From positions 992,001 to 1,056,000 of the forward strand of contig NZ_CP121648.1 of the NCBI RefSeq assembly GCF_029714205.1: a stretch of DNA of 64,000 bases, in the 5' to 3' direction. The position numbers and the translations under genes were made by a program. Below the pieces are notes generated by a model. It did not search any database and was not told the origin of the DNA. It worked only from the letters and a program-made list of their open reading frames with translations. Within the stretch, counting starts at the first letter, position 1. Each line of letters opens with the position of its first letter. Shown in pieces: positions 8,487 through 17,585 of the stretch. Source of the stretch: Methylobacterium sp. CB376. Its GTDB lineage: Bacteria > Pseudomonadota > Alphaproteobacteria > Rhizobiales > Beijerinckiaceae.

Positions 8487-10328
8487 TCAGGCCGCCGCCG
8501 CCTCCTCCCATTCCGGCCCCCAGACCTGGACCACGTGGCCGGGGGAGACCTCCCGGTAGGCCCGCTCCGGGGGGACGAAGTCCACGGCGCGGATCGGGCT
8601 GCGGATCTCGTCGGCGGAGAGGCCGTGGCGGGCGCGCCGGCGGGAGGGATCCGGCACCGGCACGGCGGCGAGGAGGCGCTTGGTGTAGGGGTGCTGCGGC
8701 GCATCGAAGATCGCCGCGCGCGGACCGATCTCCACGATCTCGCCCAGATACATCACGGCCACGCGGTGGCTGACGCGCTCCACCACCGCCATGTCGTGGG
8801 AGATGAACAGGTAGGCGAGGCGCAGGGATTCCTGCAGGTCGAGGAGCAGGTTCACCACCTGCGCCTTCACCGAGACGTCGAGGGCCGAGACGGATTCGTC
8901 CGCCACGATCAGGCGCGGCTCCAGGGCGAGCGCCCGGGCGATGCAGATGCGCTGGCGCTGGCCGCCGGAGAATTCGTGCGGGAAGCGGCCCGCCATCTCG
9001 GGCTTGAGCCCGACGCGCCCGAGCAGGTCCGCCGCGCGGGCCTCGGCCTCGCGCCGCGAGGCGAGGCGGTTGATCAGGAGCGGCTCGGCGATCGCCGCCC
9101 CGACGCTCATGCGCGGATCGAGGCTGGCGAAGGGGTCCTGGAAGATCATCTGCATGCGCCGCCGCCGCTGCCGCAGGGCCTCGGGCGAGAGCGCCAGGAT
9201 GTCCTCGCCGTCGAGGAGCACGGAGCCGGCGAGCGGCTCGATCAGACGCAGGACCGAGCGGCCGGTGGTGGATTTGCCGCAGCCCGATTCGCCGACGAGC
9301 GCCAGCGTCTCCCCGGCCCGCAGGTCGAAGGACACGGTCTCGACCGCGTGCACGCGGCCCCGCACGCGCCCGAGCAGGCCGCCGCGGATGTCGAAGCGGG
9401 TGGTGAGCCCCTTCACCTCCAGCACCGGCCGCTCCGCCGCGGCGGGCCCCGCCGCGGCGGCCTCCTCGGGCGCCGGCACGGTCTCGCCGGTGGTGCGGTC
9501 CACGACGGGGAAGCGGGCCGGCCGCGCCCGGCCCCGCATGGCGCCGAGGGCCGGCACCGCGGCGAGGAGCGCCCGGCTGTAGGGGTGGGTCGGGCGGTGG
9601 AAGATGTCCTCCGTCGGCCCGCTCTCCACCGCCCGGCCGTCGAGCATCACCACGGTGCGGTCGGCGATCTCCGCCACCACGCCCATGTCGTGGGTGATGA
9701 ACAGGACCGACATCCCCTCCTCGTCCTGCAGGGCCTTGATGAGGTCGAGGATCTGGGCCTGGATGGTGACGTCGAGGGCGGTGGTCGGCTCGTCCGCGAT
9801 CAGGAGCTTCGGCCGGCAGGCGAGCGCCATGGCGATCATCACCCGCTGGCGCATGCCGCCCGAGAAGCGGTGGGGGTGGTCGTGCACCCGCGAGGCCGCC
9901 GCCGGGATGCGGACCTTGTCGAAGAGCCGCACGGTCTCGGCCTCGGCCTCGGCCCGGGAGAGGCCGCGATGGGCCATCAGCGCCTCGGCGATCTGGAAGC
10001 CGACCGTGAGCACCGGGTTCAGGCTCGTCATCGGCTCCTGGAAGATCATCGCCACGTCGCCGCCGCGGACCTTGCGCATCTCGGATTCCGGCAGGGTGAG
10101 GAGGTCGCGGCCCTGGAGGACCACCTCGCCGGTGATGCGGCTCGCGTCGCGGGGGGTGAGGCGCATGGTCGAGAGCGCGGTCACGCTCTTGCCGGAGCCC
10201 GACTCGCCGACCAGCGCAACGGTCTCCCGCGGGCCGATCTCGAAGGAGACCCCGTGCACCACCGGGCGCCAGCGCCCGTCCACCCGGAAGGCGGTGGCGA
10301 GGTTCCGGACGGAGAGGATCGGCGTCAT
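8487..10328 (-). CDS. Peptide-type ABC transporter, fused double ATP-binding protein (DppD-DppF like)
   Basis: A 613-residue cytoplasmic ATPase made of two complete nucleotide-binding domains in one chain, equivalent to DppD+DppF or OppD+OppF. The first half has Walker A GESGSGKS at about residue 40, signature FSGGMRQRV and Walker [12 protein letters not shown]. The second half has Walker [10 protein letters not shown] near residue 345, signature FSGGQRQRI and Walker [11 protein letters not shown]. Each half ends in the oligopeptide-family C-terminal segment ([28 protein letters not shown]). It is the last gene of the import operon. Its ATG overlaps the stop of a 45-codon frame just upstream as ATGA. 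Confidence 0.95.
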   Translation of the reverse strand: MTPILSVRNLATAFRVDGRWRPVVHGVSFEIGPRETVALVGESGSGKSVTALSTMRLTPRDASRITGEVVLQGRDLLTLPESEMRKVRGGDVAMIFQEPMTSLNPVLTVGFQIAEALMAHRGLSRAEAEAETVRLFDKVRIPAAASRVHDHPHRFSGGMRQRVMIAMALACRPKLLIADEPTTALDVTIQAQILDLIKALQDEEGMSVLFITHDMGVVAEIADRTVVMLDGRAVESGPTEDIFHRPTHPYSRALLAAVPALGAMRGRARPARFPVVDRTTGETVPAPEEAAAAGPAAAERPVLEVKGLTTRFDIRGGLLGRVRGRVHAVETVSFDLRAGETLALVGESGCGKSTTGRSVLRLIEPLAGSVLLDGEDILALSPEALRQRRRRMQMIFQDPFASLDPRMSVGAAIAEPLLINRLASRREAEARAADLLGRVGLKPEMAGRFPHEFSGGQRQRICIARALALEPRLIVADESVSALDVSVKAQVVNLLLDLQESLRLAYLFISHDMAVVERVSHRVAVMYLGEIVEIGPRAAIFDAPQHPYTKRLLAAVPVPDPSRRRARHGLSADEIRSPIRAVDFVPPERAYREVSPGHVVQVWGPEWEEAAAA

Positions 10329-10462
10329 GGGGGCTCCGGGTGGGGAGGGGGTGCGTCGTCAGGGGCGAGGGCCCGGCGCGCGGCCTCGGGCTCCCGCTCG
10401 ATGATGCGCAAAGCCTGCATGGCGGCGTCGGGACGGCGGCGGCCCTGCTCGTCGGCCTCCAT
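10325..10462 (-). CDS. Small 45-residue ORF inside the ABC operon, unknown
   Basis: A frame between the DppC-like permease and the fused ATPase. It starts at ATG 10462, 20 bases after the permease stop, and its TGA overlaps the ATPase ATG as ATGA, the geometry of translational coupling. The product is soluble and charged with a proline-rich end (AMQALRIIEREPEAARRAL, then PPPHPEPP). No family is recognised. It could be a real small subunit, a leader that couples translation, or chance at this GC. Confidence 0.4.
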   Translation of the reverse strand: MEADEQGRRRPDAAMQALRIIEREPEAARRALAPDDAPPPHPEPP

Positions 10463-10481
10463 CGTCCGGGCGGAGGTCACG

Positions 10482-11405
10482 TCACAGCACCCGCCGCGGG
10501 TCGAGCGCGTCCCTGAGGCCGTCGCCGATGAAGTTGATCGACAGGACGGTCAGGAAGATCGCCGCGCCCGGGAACAGCGCCCAGTGCGGGGCGACGTCGA
10601 GGTGGTCCTTGGCGTCGAACAGGAGGCGGCCCCAGGTCGGGATGTCGGGCGGGAAGCCGAGGCCCAGGAAGGAGAGGGTCGATTCGGCGATGATCGCCGC
10701 CGAGACCTCGATCGTGGCCGCCACGATCACGGGTCCGAGCGCGTTCGGCAGGATGTGGCGCGTCACCTGGTGCAGCGGCCCCGCCCCCTGCGCGCGCGCC
10801 GCCTCCACGAATTCCTTCTCGCGCAGGGACAGGAACTGCGCCCGCACCAGCCGCGCCACCGGCATCCAGCGCAAGCCCCCGATCACCGCGACCACCATCA
10901 CGAAGATGCCGCCCTCGATCCCGAAGACCTGCTTGAGCTGGTCGCGGAACAGATAGATCACGAGCAGCAGCAGCGGCAGCTGCGGCAGGGACAGGAACAG
11001 GTCGGTCACCCACATCAGGACGGGATCGAGCAGGCGGCGGGACATGCCGGCGATCGATCCCACCACCACGCCGACGAGGGTCGCCACCAGCATCGCCGCG
11101 AAGCCGACCGCGAGCGAGATCCGCCCGCCGTAGATCATGCGGGCGAGCAGGTCCTGGCCGAGATCGTCCGTGCCGAAGGGGTGCTGGGCGGAGGGGCCCT
11201 GCAGCATGGCCGAGAAGTCGATGTCGTCGATGGCGACCGGCCAGAGCAGCCCGCCGAACACGACCCCCAGCACCAGCACCGCCAGGATCACGCTCGACGC
11301 CACCGCCAGCCGGTGGCGGCGGAAGCGCCGCCACGTGTCCCGGCCGGAGGCGGCGGGCGCGGGCGCCGCCTCAGCCGAAGGAGATGCGAGGGTCGAGCCA
11401 GCCAT
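10482..11405 (-). CDS. Peptide-type ABC transporter permease (DppC-like)
   Basis: A 307-residue inner-membrane permease of the DppC/OppC family. It has the N-terminal cytoplasmic stretch and first helix (ASSVILAVLVLGVVFGGLL), the periplasmic segment with HPFGTDDLGQDLLARMIYG, typical for DppC. The EAA-like loop follows with EAARAQGAGPLHQVTRHILPN. Its start overlaps the end of the DppB-like gene by 35 bases, so the two permeases are translated together. They would form the heterodimeric channel of the importer. Confidence 0.93.
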   Translation of the reverse strand: MAGSTLASPSAEAAPAPAASGRDTWRRFRRHRLAVASSVILAVLVLGVVFGGLLWPVAIDDIDFSAMLQGPSAQHPFGTDDLGQDLLARMIYGGRISLAVGFAAMLVATLVGVVVGSIAGMSRRLLDPVLMWVTDLFLSLPQLPLLLLVIYLFRDQLKQVFGIEGGIFVMVVAVIGGLRWMPVARLVRAQFLSLREKEFVEAARAQGAGPLHQVTRHILPNALGPVIVAATIEVSAAIIAESTLSFLGLGFPPDIPTWGRLLFDAKDHLDVAPHWALFPGAAIFLTVLSINFIGDGLRDALDPRRVL

Positions 11406-12330
11406 ACAGGAGGTCCGCGACGAGGTTGAACAGGACGACGAGGCAGGCGAACACGAAGGTCACGGCCATCACGACCGGCGTGTCGTTGGCGAGCATCGCG
11501 TTGATGAGGAGCGAGCCGATCCCCGGCACCCGGAAGATCTGCTCGGTGACGATGGCGCCGCCGAACACCGCCGGGATCTGGAGCGCCACGAGCGTCACCA
11601 CCGGGATGAGCGCGTTGCGGGCGATGTGGCGCAGCGTCACCACCGGCTCGCTCAGGCCCTTGGCGCGGGCCGTCGTGACGTAGTCGAGCCGCGCCACGTC
11701 GAGGACCGAGGCCCGGACGTAGCGGGTGTAGGAGGCGGCCTGGAACAGCCCCAGCACCGCGATCGGCATGATCGCCTGCCGGAGATGCTCCCAGTACCAT
11801 TGCCAGCCCGTCGCCGCGATGTCGGCGTTGTAGACGAAGGGCAGCCAGTCGAGCTTGAGGCTGAACAGCAGGATGAACAGCAGGCCGGTGAAGAAGGTCG
11901 GCAGCGAGAAGCCCACGAAGGCGAGCGTGTTCGCCACCTGGTCGAGGAGCGAGTAGGGCCGCAGGGCCGCCAGGATCCCGACCGGGAGCGCGATCAGCAG
12001 CGCCAGCACCTGCGAGGAGCCGACCACGAACAAGGTGGTCGGCAGGCGCTGCAGGATCAGGTCGTCGACGTTGACCCGGCTCGCGAAGGAGAAGCCCCAA
12101 TCGCCCTGCAGCATGGCGAGGAACCAGTGCAGGTAGCGCACCAGGATCGGGTCATCGAGGCCGAATTTGGCCCGGAGCGCCGCCCGCACCTCGGGCGGCA
12201 CGTTGGGGTTGGTGGCGAGCTCCCCGAAAGGATCGCCGGGCGCGAGCGCCAGCACGGTGAACAGGATCAGGCTGATCCCGACCAGGCTCGGGATCGCGAT
12301 CAGCAGGCGGCGGAGGAGGTAGGCGCCCAT
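11371..12330 (-). CDS. Peptide-type ABC transporter permease (DppB-like)
   Basis: A 319-residue DppB/OppB-family permease beginning with the family hallmark MGAYLLRRLLIAIPSLVGIS. The EAA-like loop TTARAKGLSEPVVTLRHIARN appears at about residue 200. It is followed by TEQIFRVPGIGSLLINA, characteristic of the family. It forms the transmembrane channel with the DppC-like partner downstream and starts 30 bases after the binding-protein stop, supporting one transcript. Confidence 0.94.
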   Translation of the reverse strand: MGAYLLRRLLIAIPSLVGISLILFTVLALAPGDPFGELATNPNVPPEVRAALRAKFGLDDPILVRYLHWFLAMLQGDWGFSFASRVNVDDLILQRLPTTLFVVGSSQVLALLIALPVGILAALRPYSLLDQVANTLAFVGFSLPTFFTGLLFILLFSLKLDWLPFVYNADIAATGWQWYWEHLRQAIMPIAVLGLFQAASYTRYVRASVLDVARLDYVTTARAKGLSEPVVTLRHIARNALIPVVTLVALQIPAVFGGAIVTEQIFRVPGIGSLLINAMLANDTPVVMAVTFVFACLVVLFNLVADLLYGWLDPRISFG

Positions 12331-12360
12331 GCGCGGCGCGTCAGCTCGGGGAGAACCGGC

Positions 12361-14151
12361 TCACGCCTCCTTGTACCAGTCGAACAGGAAGGCGAGCGAA
12401 TTGTCCCAGCCGCTCGACGGCGCCTGGAGCTTGGCCCCGACCGCCGAGACCTGGGCCCGGTGGAGGAGCGGCATGACGTATTCGGAGGCCACGATGTCGT
12501 TCATCTTGATGAAGAGGGCCGCGCGCTTGACCGCGTCGAGTTCGCCCTGCGCCGCGCGGTAGCAGGCATCGGCCTCGTCGTTGCGCATCCGGCAGATGTT
12601 GCGGCCCTGCCACTTGTTCTCCTTGGTGGCCGCCTCCCAGGACACGTATTGCAGCATGAACACGCCCGGATCGGCCTGCGCCATGTTCCAGGTGTACATC
12701 TCCATGTCGGCGTAGAAGTGCGGGTAGGTGTCCGGGTTGGCGACGTCCGAGGAGAAGAACACGGAGCCGGGAATCGATTTCAGTTCCATGTCGATGCCGG
12801 CCTTTTGGGCAGCCTGCTTGACGATGGCCTGGGTCTTCTGGCGGGGGGCGTTGATGGAGGTCTGGTAGACGAATTTGAGTTTCTTTCCGTCCTTGGCGCG
12901 GATGCCGTCGCCGCCCTTCTTCCAGCCGGCCTCCTCCAGGATCTGCGCGGCCTTGTCGGTGTCGAAGGCGAAGCTGGTGTTCTTCGAGCGGAAGCGCTCG
13001 GGGCCGTTGAGCACGTTGGCGGTCGCCCGGCCGGTGCGACCGTAGATGAATTGCTGCACGGCCGCCCGGTTGACGATCAGGTTCATGGCCTTGCGCACCG
13101 CCGGGTCCGAGAAGGCCGGGTGCTTGGTCTTGAGCGAGGCGCGCTCGCCGTCGACCTCGGTCCAGGGATCGGTGGCGTTGAGCAGGATGAATTCGAGGTT
13201 GCCGCCGTAGACGATCTCGACGCGGCCCCTGCCCTCGGCCTCGAGGCGCTTGAGGATCTCGTCCTCGACCTGCATGTTCCAGGCGTAGTCGTACTCGCCG
13301 GTCTGCAGCACGGCGCGGGCCGCCGAGACCGCGTCGCCGCCGCCCTTCATCTCGATCGTGTCGAAGGAGGGCCGGTTCGGCATATGGTAGTCGGGGTTGC
13401 GCACGCCGCGCACGATGTCGCCGGGGCGGAACTCCGCGAACTTGTAGGGGCCGGTGCCGACCGGCGCGAGGTTGGCGGGCGCGTCGCGCGACTTGTCGCC
13501 GATATAGGCCTCGAAATGGTGCTTGGGGATGATCATCCCGGCCGAGGACACGAAGGCGTCGGCCCAGAACGGCGTCGGCTTGTCGAACAGAACCTTGACG
13601 GTGAGGTCGTCGACCTTCTCGACCTTGATGTCCTTGTAGCTGCCGGAGGTCACCGCCGCGGTGGCGGGGTTGGCGGCGTATTGCCAGGTGAAGACGACGT
13701 CGTCGGCCGAGAAGGGCTTGCCGTCGTGCCACGTCACGCCGGGCTTGAGCTTCCAGGTCACCGAGCGGCCATCCTCGGCGACGCCGCCGTTCTGGCGGCT
13801 CGGGATCGCGGCGGCGAGCACCGGGAACAGGTTGCCCTCGGCGTCCCAGGCGGCGAGGGGCTCGTAGAAGATGCGCGAGCCCTCCTGGTCCTTGGTGCCG
13901 ACCGCGAAATGCGGGTTGATCAGGGTCGCGGCCTGCCAGAACAGCAGCTTGAGCGCCCCCCCGCCCCCGGCCTTGGCGGGCTTGTAGGCGGATGTCCCCT
14001 CGGCGGTCTGGGCGACGCCCTCCTGCGCCAGCATCATGCCGGCCATGGGGGCGGTGAGGCCGAGCGCGATCATCCGCTGCACGAAGTGCCGCCGGGAGAG
14101 CCGTCCGTCCTTCACCGCGCCGATCAGCGTCCGCAGGTCACGTTCGTTCAT
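12361..14151 (-). CDS. Peptide ABC transporter substrate-binding protein, Tat-type signal
   Basis: A 596-residue extracytoplasmic solute-binding protein of family 5 (DppA/OppA), first gene of the operon. The N-terminus contains LSRRHFVQRMIALGLTAP, a twin-arginine signal peptide ending near VAQT. Body motifs include VTWKLKPGVTWHDGKPFSADDVVFTW, cut short here as the typical family 5 signature near residue 120. ATG 14151 is chosen because GCGAGG precedes it and the signal starts just after; the longer frame upstream is not signal-like. The divergent M20 amidohydrolase suggests import of acylated amino acids or peptides, but the ligand is unknown. Confidence 0.93.
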   Translation of the reverse strand: MNERDLRTLIGAVKDGRLSRRHFVQRMIALGLTAPMAGMMLAQEGVAQTAEGTSAYKPAKAGGGGALKLLFWQAATLINPHFAVGTKDQEGSRIFYEPLAAWDAEGNLFPVLAAAIPSRQNGGVAEDGRSVTWKLKPGVTWHDGKPFSADDVVFTWQYAANPATAAVTSGSYKDIKVEKVDDLTVKVLFDKPTPFWADAFVSSAGMIIPKHHFEAYIGDKSRDAPANLAPVGTGPYKFAEFRPGDIVRGVRNPDYHMPNRPSFDTIEMKGGGDAVSAARAVLQTGEYDYAWNMQVEDEILKRLEAEGRGRVEIVYGGNLEFILLNATDPWTEVDGERASLKTKHPAFSDPAVRKAMNLIVNRAAVQQFIYGRTGRATANVLNGPERFRSKNTSFAFDTDKAAQILEEAGWKKGGDGIRAKDGKKLKFVYQTSINAPRQKTQAIVKQAAQKAGIDMELKSIPGSVFFSSDVANPDTYPHFYADMEMYTWNMAQADPGVFMLQYVSWEAATKENKWQGRNICRMRNDEADACYRAAQGELDAVKRAALFIKMNDIVASEYVMPLLHRAQVSAVGAKLQAPSSGWDNSLAFLFDWYKEA

Positions 14152-14365
14152 CAGCCTCGCCCCTTCCGTGCAGTGCCGGCAGCATGCACCAGACGCCCGC
14201 ATCCGCAAGCGGCCCGCGGCCGCGGGCCACCGCTTTACAAGTCTCGCGCCACTTTGCCCGGTTGGGTATCCGCCGGGCGCCGGGGAGCCGTGCAGCGGGA
14301 GCGGTTCGCCGGCCGCTCCCGGGCCGGCATACCGGGCGGATGCGCGCAGCGACCGGGAGGCATCC

Positions 14366-15781
14366 ATGGACAACCGCAACGCCGTGTGGCGGCAGGTCGA
14401 CCTCCACAAGGACCGGTTGATCGCCCTGAGCGACGCGGTCTGGGCCACGCCGGAGGTCTGCTACACGGAGGCGCGCTCGGCCGAGGCCCACGCCGCGGAG
14501 CTGCGCCACCAGGGCTTCCGGGTCGTGCAGGGCGTGGCCGAGATTCCGACCGCGCTCGTCGGCGAGGCCGGCGCGGGCGGGCCGGTGATCGCCTTCCTGG
14601 GCGAGTACGACGCGCTGCCGGCCCTGAGCCAGGAGGCGGGGGTGGCGGAGCCGCGGCCGCTGGTGCCGGGCGGGCCGGGCCACGGCTGCGGGCACAACCT
14701 GCTCGGCTCGGCGGCGCTGCTGGCCGCGACCGCCCTCAAGGACTGGCTCGCCGAGACCGGCCGGCCGGGCCGCGTGCGCTACTACGGCTGCCCGGCCGAG
14801 GAGGGCGGGGCCGCCAAGGCCTTCATGGTGCGGGCCGGCGCCTTCGCGGACGCGGATGCGGCGATCACCTGGCACCCGGCGAGCTTCTGGGAGGTGGCGC
14901 CCCCGCTGGCGCTGGCCAACACCCGGGCCGACTTCGTCTTCACCGGCCGGGCGAGCCACGCGGCGGCCGCGCCGCATCTCGGCCGCAGCGCCCTCGACGC
15001 GGTCGAGCTGATGAATGTCGGCGTCAACTACATGCGCGAGCACATGCCGAGCGACGCGCGGGTCCACTACGCGCTCCTCGATGCGGGCGGCATCGCCCCC
15101 AACGTGGTCCAGGCCCACGCGCGGGTGCGCTACTCGATCCGGGCCCGGGACCTCGCCGGCATGCGCGAGCTGGTGGCGCGGGTGCGCAGGATCGCCGAGG
15201 GCGCGGCCCTGATGACCGAGACCGCCGTCGAGATGCGCATCGTCAGCGCGGTCTCGGACCTCGTCGGCAACGCGCCGCTGGAGGAGACCCTGCACGCGGT
15301 GATGGAGGAGCTGGGCCCCCCGCCCTTCGACGAGGAGGACCGGGCCTTCGCCCGCGCGATCCGGGCGACGCTCGCGCCCGGCGACATTGCCGCGGTCTGG
15401 CGGGCGATCGGGATGCCGCCCACCGAGGCGCCGCTCGCCGACTTCCTCGTGCCCCTCGACGCCAAGCGCAACCCGGCGATCGGCTCGACGGACGTGGGCG
15501 ACGTGAGCTGGGTGGTGCCCACCGTGCAGGCCCACGCCCCGACGGTCGCGATCGGCACGCCCTTCCACACCTGGCAGGTGGTCGCGCAGGGCAAGAGCCC
15601 GGCAGCCCACAAGGCCATGGTGCAGGTGGCCAAGGCCATGGCGGCGGCCGGCGCGGCCCTGATCGCCGACCCGGCCCTGCGGGAGGCCGCCTGGGCGGAA
15701 CTGCGGGCGCGCACGCGGGACGGCTACGTCTCGCCGCTGCCGCCCGAGGTCGCCCCGCCCCTCGACATGTCGCGGGGCTGA
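14366..15781 (+). CDS. M20-family amidohydrolase (AbgB-like)
   Basis: A 471-residue metallopeptidase-type amidohydrolase resembling aminobenzoyl-glutamate hydrolase subunit B and related M20D enzymes. Metal-binding elements are GHGCGHNLLGSAAL near residue 110 and PAEEGGAAKAFM near 150, followed by ITWHPASFW. The dimerisation domain contains GRASHAAAAPHLGRSALDAVE. GGGAGG at 14355-14360 lies five bases before ATG 14366. It is divergent from the peptide ABC operon, so the importer probably brings in the amide this enzyme cleaves in the cytosol. No AbgA partner is present. Confidence 0.9.
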   Translation: MDNRNAVWRQVDLHKDRLIALSDAVWATPEVCYTEARSAEAHAAELRHQGFRVVQGVAEIPTALVGEAGAGGPVIAFLGEYDALPALSQEAGVAEPRPLVPGGPGHGCGHNLLGSAALLAATALKDWLAETGRPGRVRYYGCPAEEGGAAKAFMVRAGAFADADAAITWHPASFWEVAPPLALANTRADFVFTGRASHAAAAPHLGRSALDAVELMNVGVNYMREHMPSDARVHYALLDAGGIAPNVVQAHARVRYSIRARDLAGMRELVARVRRIAEGAALMTETAVEMRIVSAVSDLVGNAPLEETLHAVMEELGPPPFDEEDRAFARAIRATLAPGDIAAVWRAIGMPPTEAPLADFLVPLDAKRNPAIGSTDVGDVSWVVPTVQAHAPTVAIGTPFHTWQVVAQGKSPAAHKAMVQVAKAMAAAGAALIADPALREAAWAELRARTRDGYVSPLPPEVAPPLDMSRG

Positions 15782-15894
15782 GCGTCGCTCGCCGAAGCGG
15801 TCGCCGCTCCGGCGGCAGGAATGATGCGGGAACGAGAATCCGGGCGGACGCGCCCGACGCTATCCTGGCTGGGGCCGCGGGTCGCGGCCGGCGC

Positions 15895-16260
15895 CTAGGG
15901 GTTGCCGCGCAGGCCGCTCGCGAGTTCGCGGTTGATCCGGATCAGCGCGGTCAGCTTCTCGGCGTGGGGCTCGATCATCGCGTCGAAGGTGCGCGTGAAC
16001 ACGAAGGCGCCGAGCTGCGCCATGGACTGCTTCAGGTCGGCGGGGAGCGGCGCGTCGGGCTCGGTCGCGGCCGTGGAGAGGAGCGTCCAGACCTTCTGGT
16101 TGAAGGTGAGCGCCTCGTTCAATCCCGCCTGCTGGTCGGTCCAGTTGTCCTGGATCGCCTGGAGCCGTGCCGCCGCCTTGATGAGCACGGCCGCCTCGGC
16201 CTCCCGCGGCGTCAGGGCCGCCTGCGCAACCTTGGCGTAAGCGTTCGCTCCGTAACTCAT
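15895..16260 (-). CDS. flaF: Flagellar biosynthesis regulator FlaF
   Basis: A 121-residue all-helical protein matching alphaproteobacterial FlaF, which acts with FlbT on flagellin expression and secretion. Recognisable features are ANAYAKVAQAALTPREAEAA at the start, the central NQKVWTLL with a following LPADLKQSMAQLGAFVF, and INRELASGLRG at the end. ATG 16260 has GGAGGAG about 11 bases upstream. No flagellin, flbT or other flagellar gene is in this window, so the gene appears separated from its usual partners. Confidence 0.85.
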   Translation of the reverse strand: MSYGANAYAKVAQAALTPREAEAAVLIKAAARLQAIQDNWTDQQAGLNEALTFNQKVWTLLSTAATEPDAPLPADLKQSMAQLGAFVFTRTFDAMIEPHAEKLTALIRINRELASGLRGNP

Positions 16261-16393
16261 CGGATGCAACTCCTCCGACCCTGCACAAGGGCGGTCGGCG
16301 GAGGCTCGCACCAGAGCGTTAAGCTTGGGTTGTGAGTGTCGCGGCGAGGAGGGGGCGCGGGGCGATTCGGCGCCCTGCCCTGAAACCGCTACG

Positions 16394-16672
16394 ATGTCGG
16401 CTCATCCGTCGCCCGCTATGCTGAATTTCGTCCTCGGCGCCGTCGCGGGCGCCCTCATGGCCACCGTGGCGACGATCGCGGCCGTCCGGAACCCGGACGT
16501 CCAGGTCCGGATGGGGCTGGTGCGGCCCCAGCTGCCGGCGGTCGCGCTGCGCCGGCCGGAGCCCGTCTGCCCACCCCCCGCCGCGCCGCCGAGCCTCGCG
16601 GGCGTCGCCCCGGTGGGGCAGCCCGACATGCTGTTCGCCCGCCGCCGCTTCTGGTCGGTGGCGCCGCCCTGA
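16394..16672 (+). CDS. Small single-helix membrane protein, unknown
   Basis: A 92-residue frame with one clear hydrophobic segment (MLNFVLGAVAGALMATVATI) followed by a basic, proline-rich tail ending in FARRRFWSVAPP. This predicts an N-terminally anchored inner-membrane protein with the tail on one face. No family is recognised. It is divergent from flaF across about 130 bases. An upstream in-frame start at 16325 would add an implausible extension. Confidence 0.5.
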   Translation: MSAHPSPAMLNFVLGAVAGALMATVATIAAVRNPDVQVRMGLVRPQLPAVALRRPEPVCPPPAAPPSLAGVAPVGQPDMLFARRRFWSVAPP

Positions 16673-16767
16673 GCGCGGCGCGTCCCGGCCCTCGTGTCCG
16701 GCGGCCTTCGGGTCCGCTCGCGCCGCCATCGCCGGTCCGGGGCGTCCGCATCGGGGAATCCGGTCTC

Positions 16768-16803
16768 ATGCGCTGTCCGGACGATCACGTCCGGACAGCG
16801 CAT
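16768..16803. repeat. Perfect inverted repeat, 16-bp arms
   Basis: Two perfect 16-base arms (ATGCGCTGTCCGGACG and its complement) surround the four-base loop ATCA. It sits just past the end of the gene at 16394-16672 and could fold as a very stable hairpin. A similar CCGGACGTGATC core occurs near 39.78 kb, so it belongs to a dispersed element rather than a one-off terminator. Confidence 0.85.
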
Positions 16804-16805
16804 GG

Positions 16806-16833
16806 CAAGCCCGCGCGGCGCTTGAGCGAAGCC
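16806..16833 (-). repeat. 28-base dispersed repeat, copy 1
   Basis: These 28 bases recur exactly, in the other orientation, at 39726-39753. In both places the copy lies in an intergenic gap directly beside a CCGGAC-rich inverted repeat, which indicates a shared intergenic repeat family. Confidence 0.75.
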
Positions 16834-16870
16834 GACATCCGCCTCGCGACGCAATCCGTCGGATTTCGCA

Positions 16871-17017
16871 TCAGAGCGTGCTGAGCAGGACCATCACGAC
16901 CGTGGTGGCCGCCGTCGAGCCGAGGAAGCCGCAGAGCGCGGCCGCGAAGGAATGCGCGCCCGGGATGGCGGCATCGACGCGGGGGGCGGACTCGGTGCGG
17001 GCGGACTCGGTGAGCAT
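16871..17017 (-). CDS. 48-residue membrane peptide, unknown
   Basis: A short frame with an acidic/Ser-rich start and a C-terminal hydrophobic segment (FAAALCGFLGSTAATTVVMV), suggesting a tail-anchored small membrane protein. ATG 17017 has GGAGA seven bases upstream. No family is recognised; length and high GC leave room for chance. Confidence 0.4.
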   Translation of the reverse strand: MLTESARTESAPRVDAAIPGAHSFAAALCGFLGSTAATTVVMVLLSTL

Positions 17018-17109
17018 GACGGTCTCCAGTGGCAAGCGGACTTCGTTGAGAGAGGGGATGCCCTCGCGCGGACGTGGCCGTCCGTGCGGGGACGCACCCG
17101 GGGGAGCGC

Positions 17110-17430
17110 TCAGTCGCAGCGGAAGGCCCGCTTCTCCAGGCGCACGCTGCGCAGCGCCCCGCGCAGGTCGATCGACGCGAGGCCCGCACCGCACGCCTCG
17201 AAGCGGTCCTGCGCGTCCTCGTAGCGGTCCTCGACGTCGCCCAGCGCGTCGCAGACCCGGTCGCGGTCGCCGATCCGGGCCTCCTGGCGGGCCTGGAAGC
17301 GCAGGGCATCGGCCTCCTGGAGCTTGCGGTGGGCCGGCGCGCAGGTGGCCGGCTGCGCGAGGGCGGAGCCGGCCGCGACGAGAAGCGCGGCCGTGAGCGG
17401 GAACAGGGCAGGGCGAAGCGGTCGGGTCAT
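17110..17430 (-). CDS. Small secreted protein, unknown
   Basis: A 106-residue protein with a good Sec signal peptide (LTAALLVAAGSALAQ, cleavage near residue 26) and a mature part of about 80 residues. The mature part has four Cys (in ATCAP, RVCD, EACG and RCD), consistent with two disulfides in the periplasm. The charged, helical middle (QEADALRFQARQEARIGDRD) may be coiled. I do not recognise a family. It stands alone on the minus strand. Confidence 0.6.
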   Translation of the reverse strand: MTRPLRPALFPLTAALLVAAGSALAQPATCAPAHRKLQEADALRFQARQEARIGDRDRVCDALGDVEDRYEDAQDRFEACGAGLASIDLRGALRSVRLEKRAFRCD

Positions 17431-17585
17431 CGCTGAACTCGGTCGGGATGGTCGGCACCCCCTGCGGCGATAAGCCTCAGATCAGGAGGCTTGTCGCATG
17501 GCGCGGAGAGGCATCCCAGAAACGGCGACGCCCGGCCAGGGTTCCGGATTTTCCCGACCCCGAATTGTCCCGGCCCCGATGCGGG

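Noticed and set aside
11137-16335. A long plus-strand frame of about 1730 codons
   Set aside because: It runs opposite the ABC operon and through the M20 gene in another frame; no recognisable domain and typical shadow composition.
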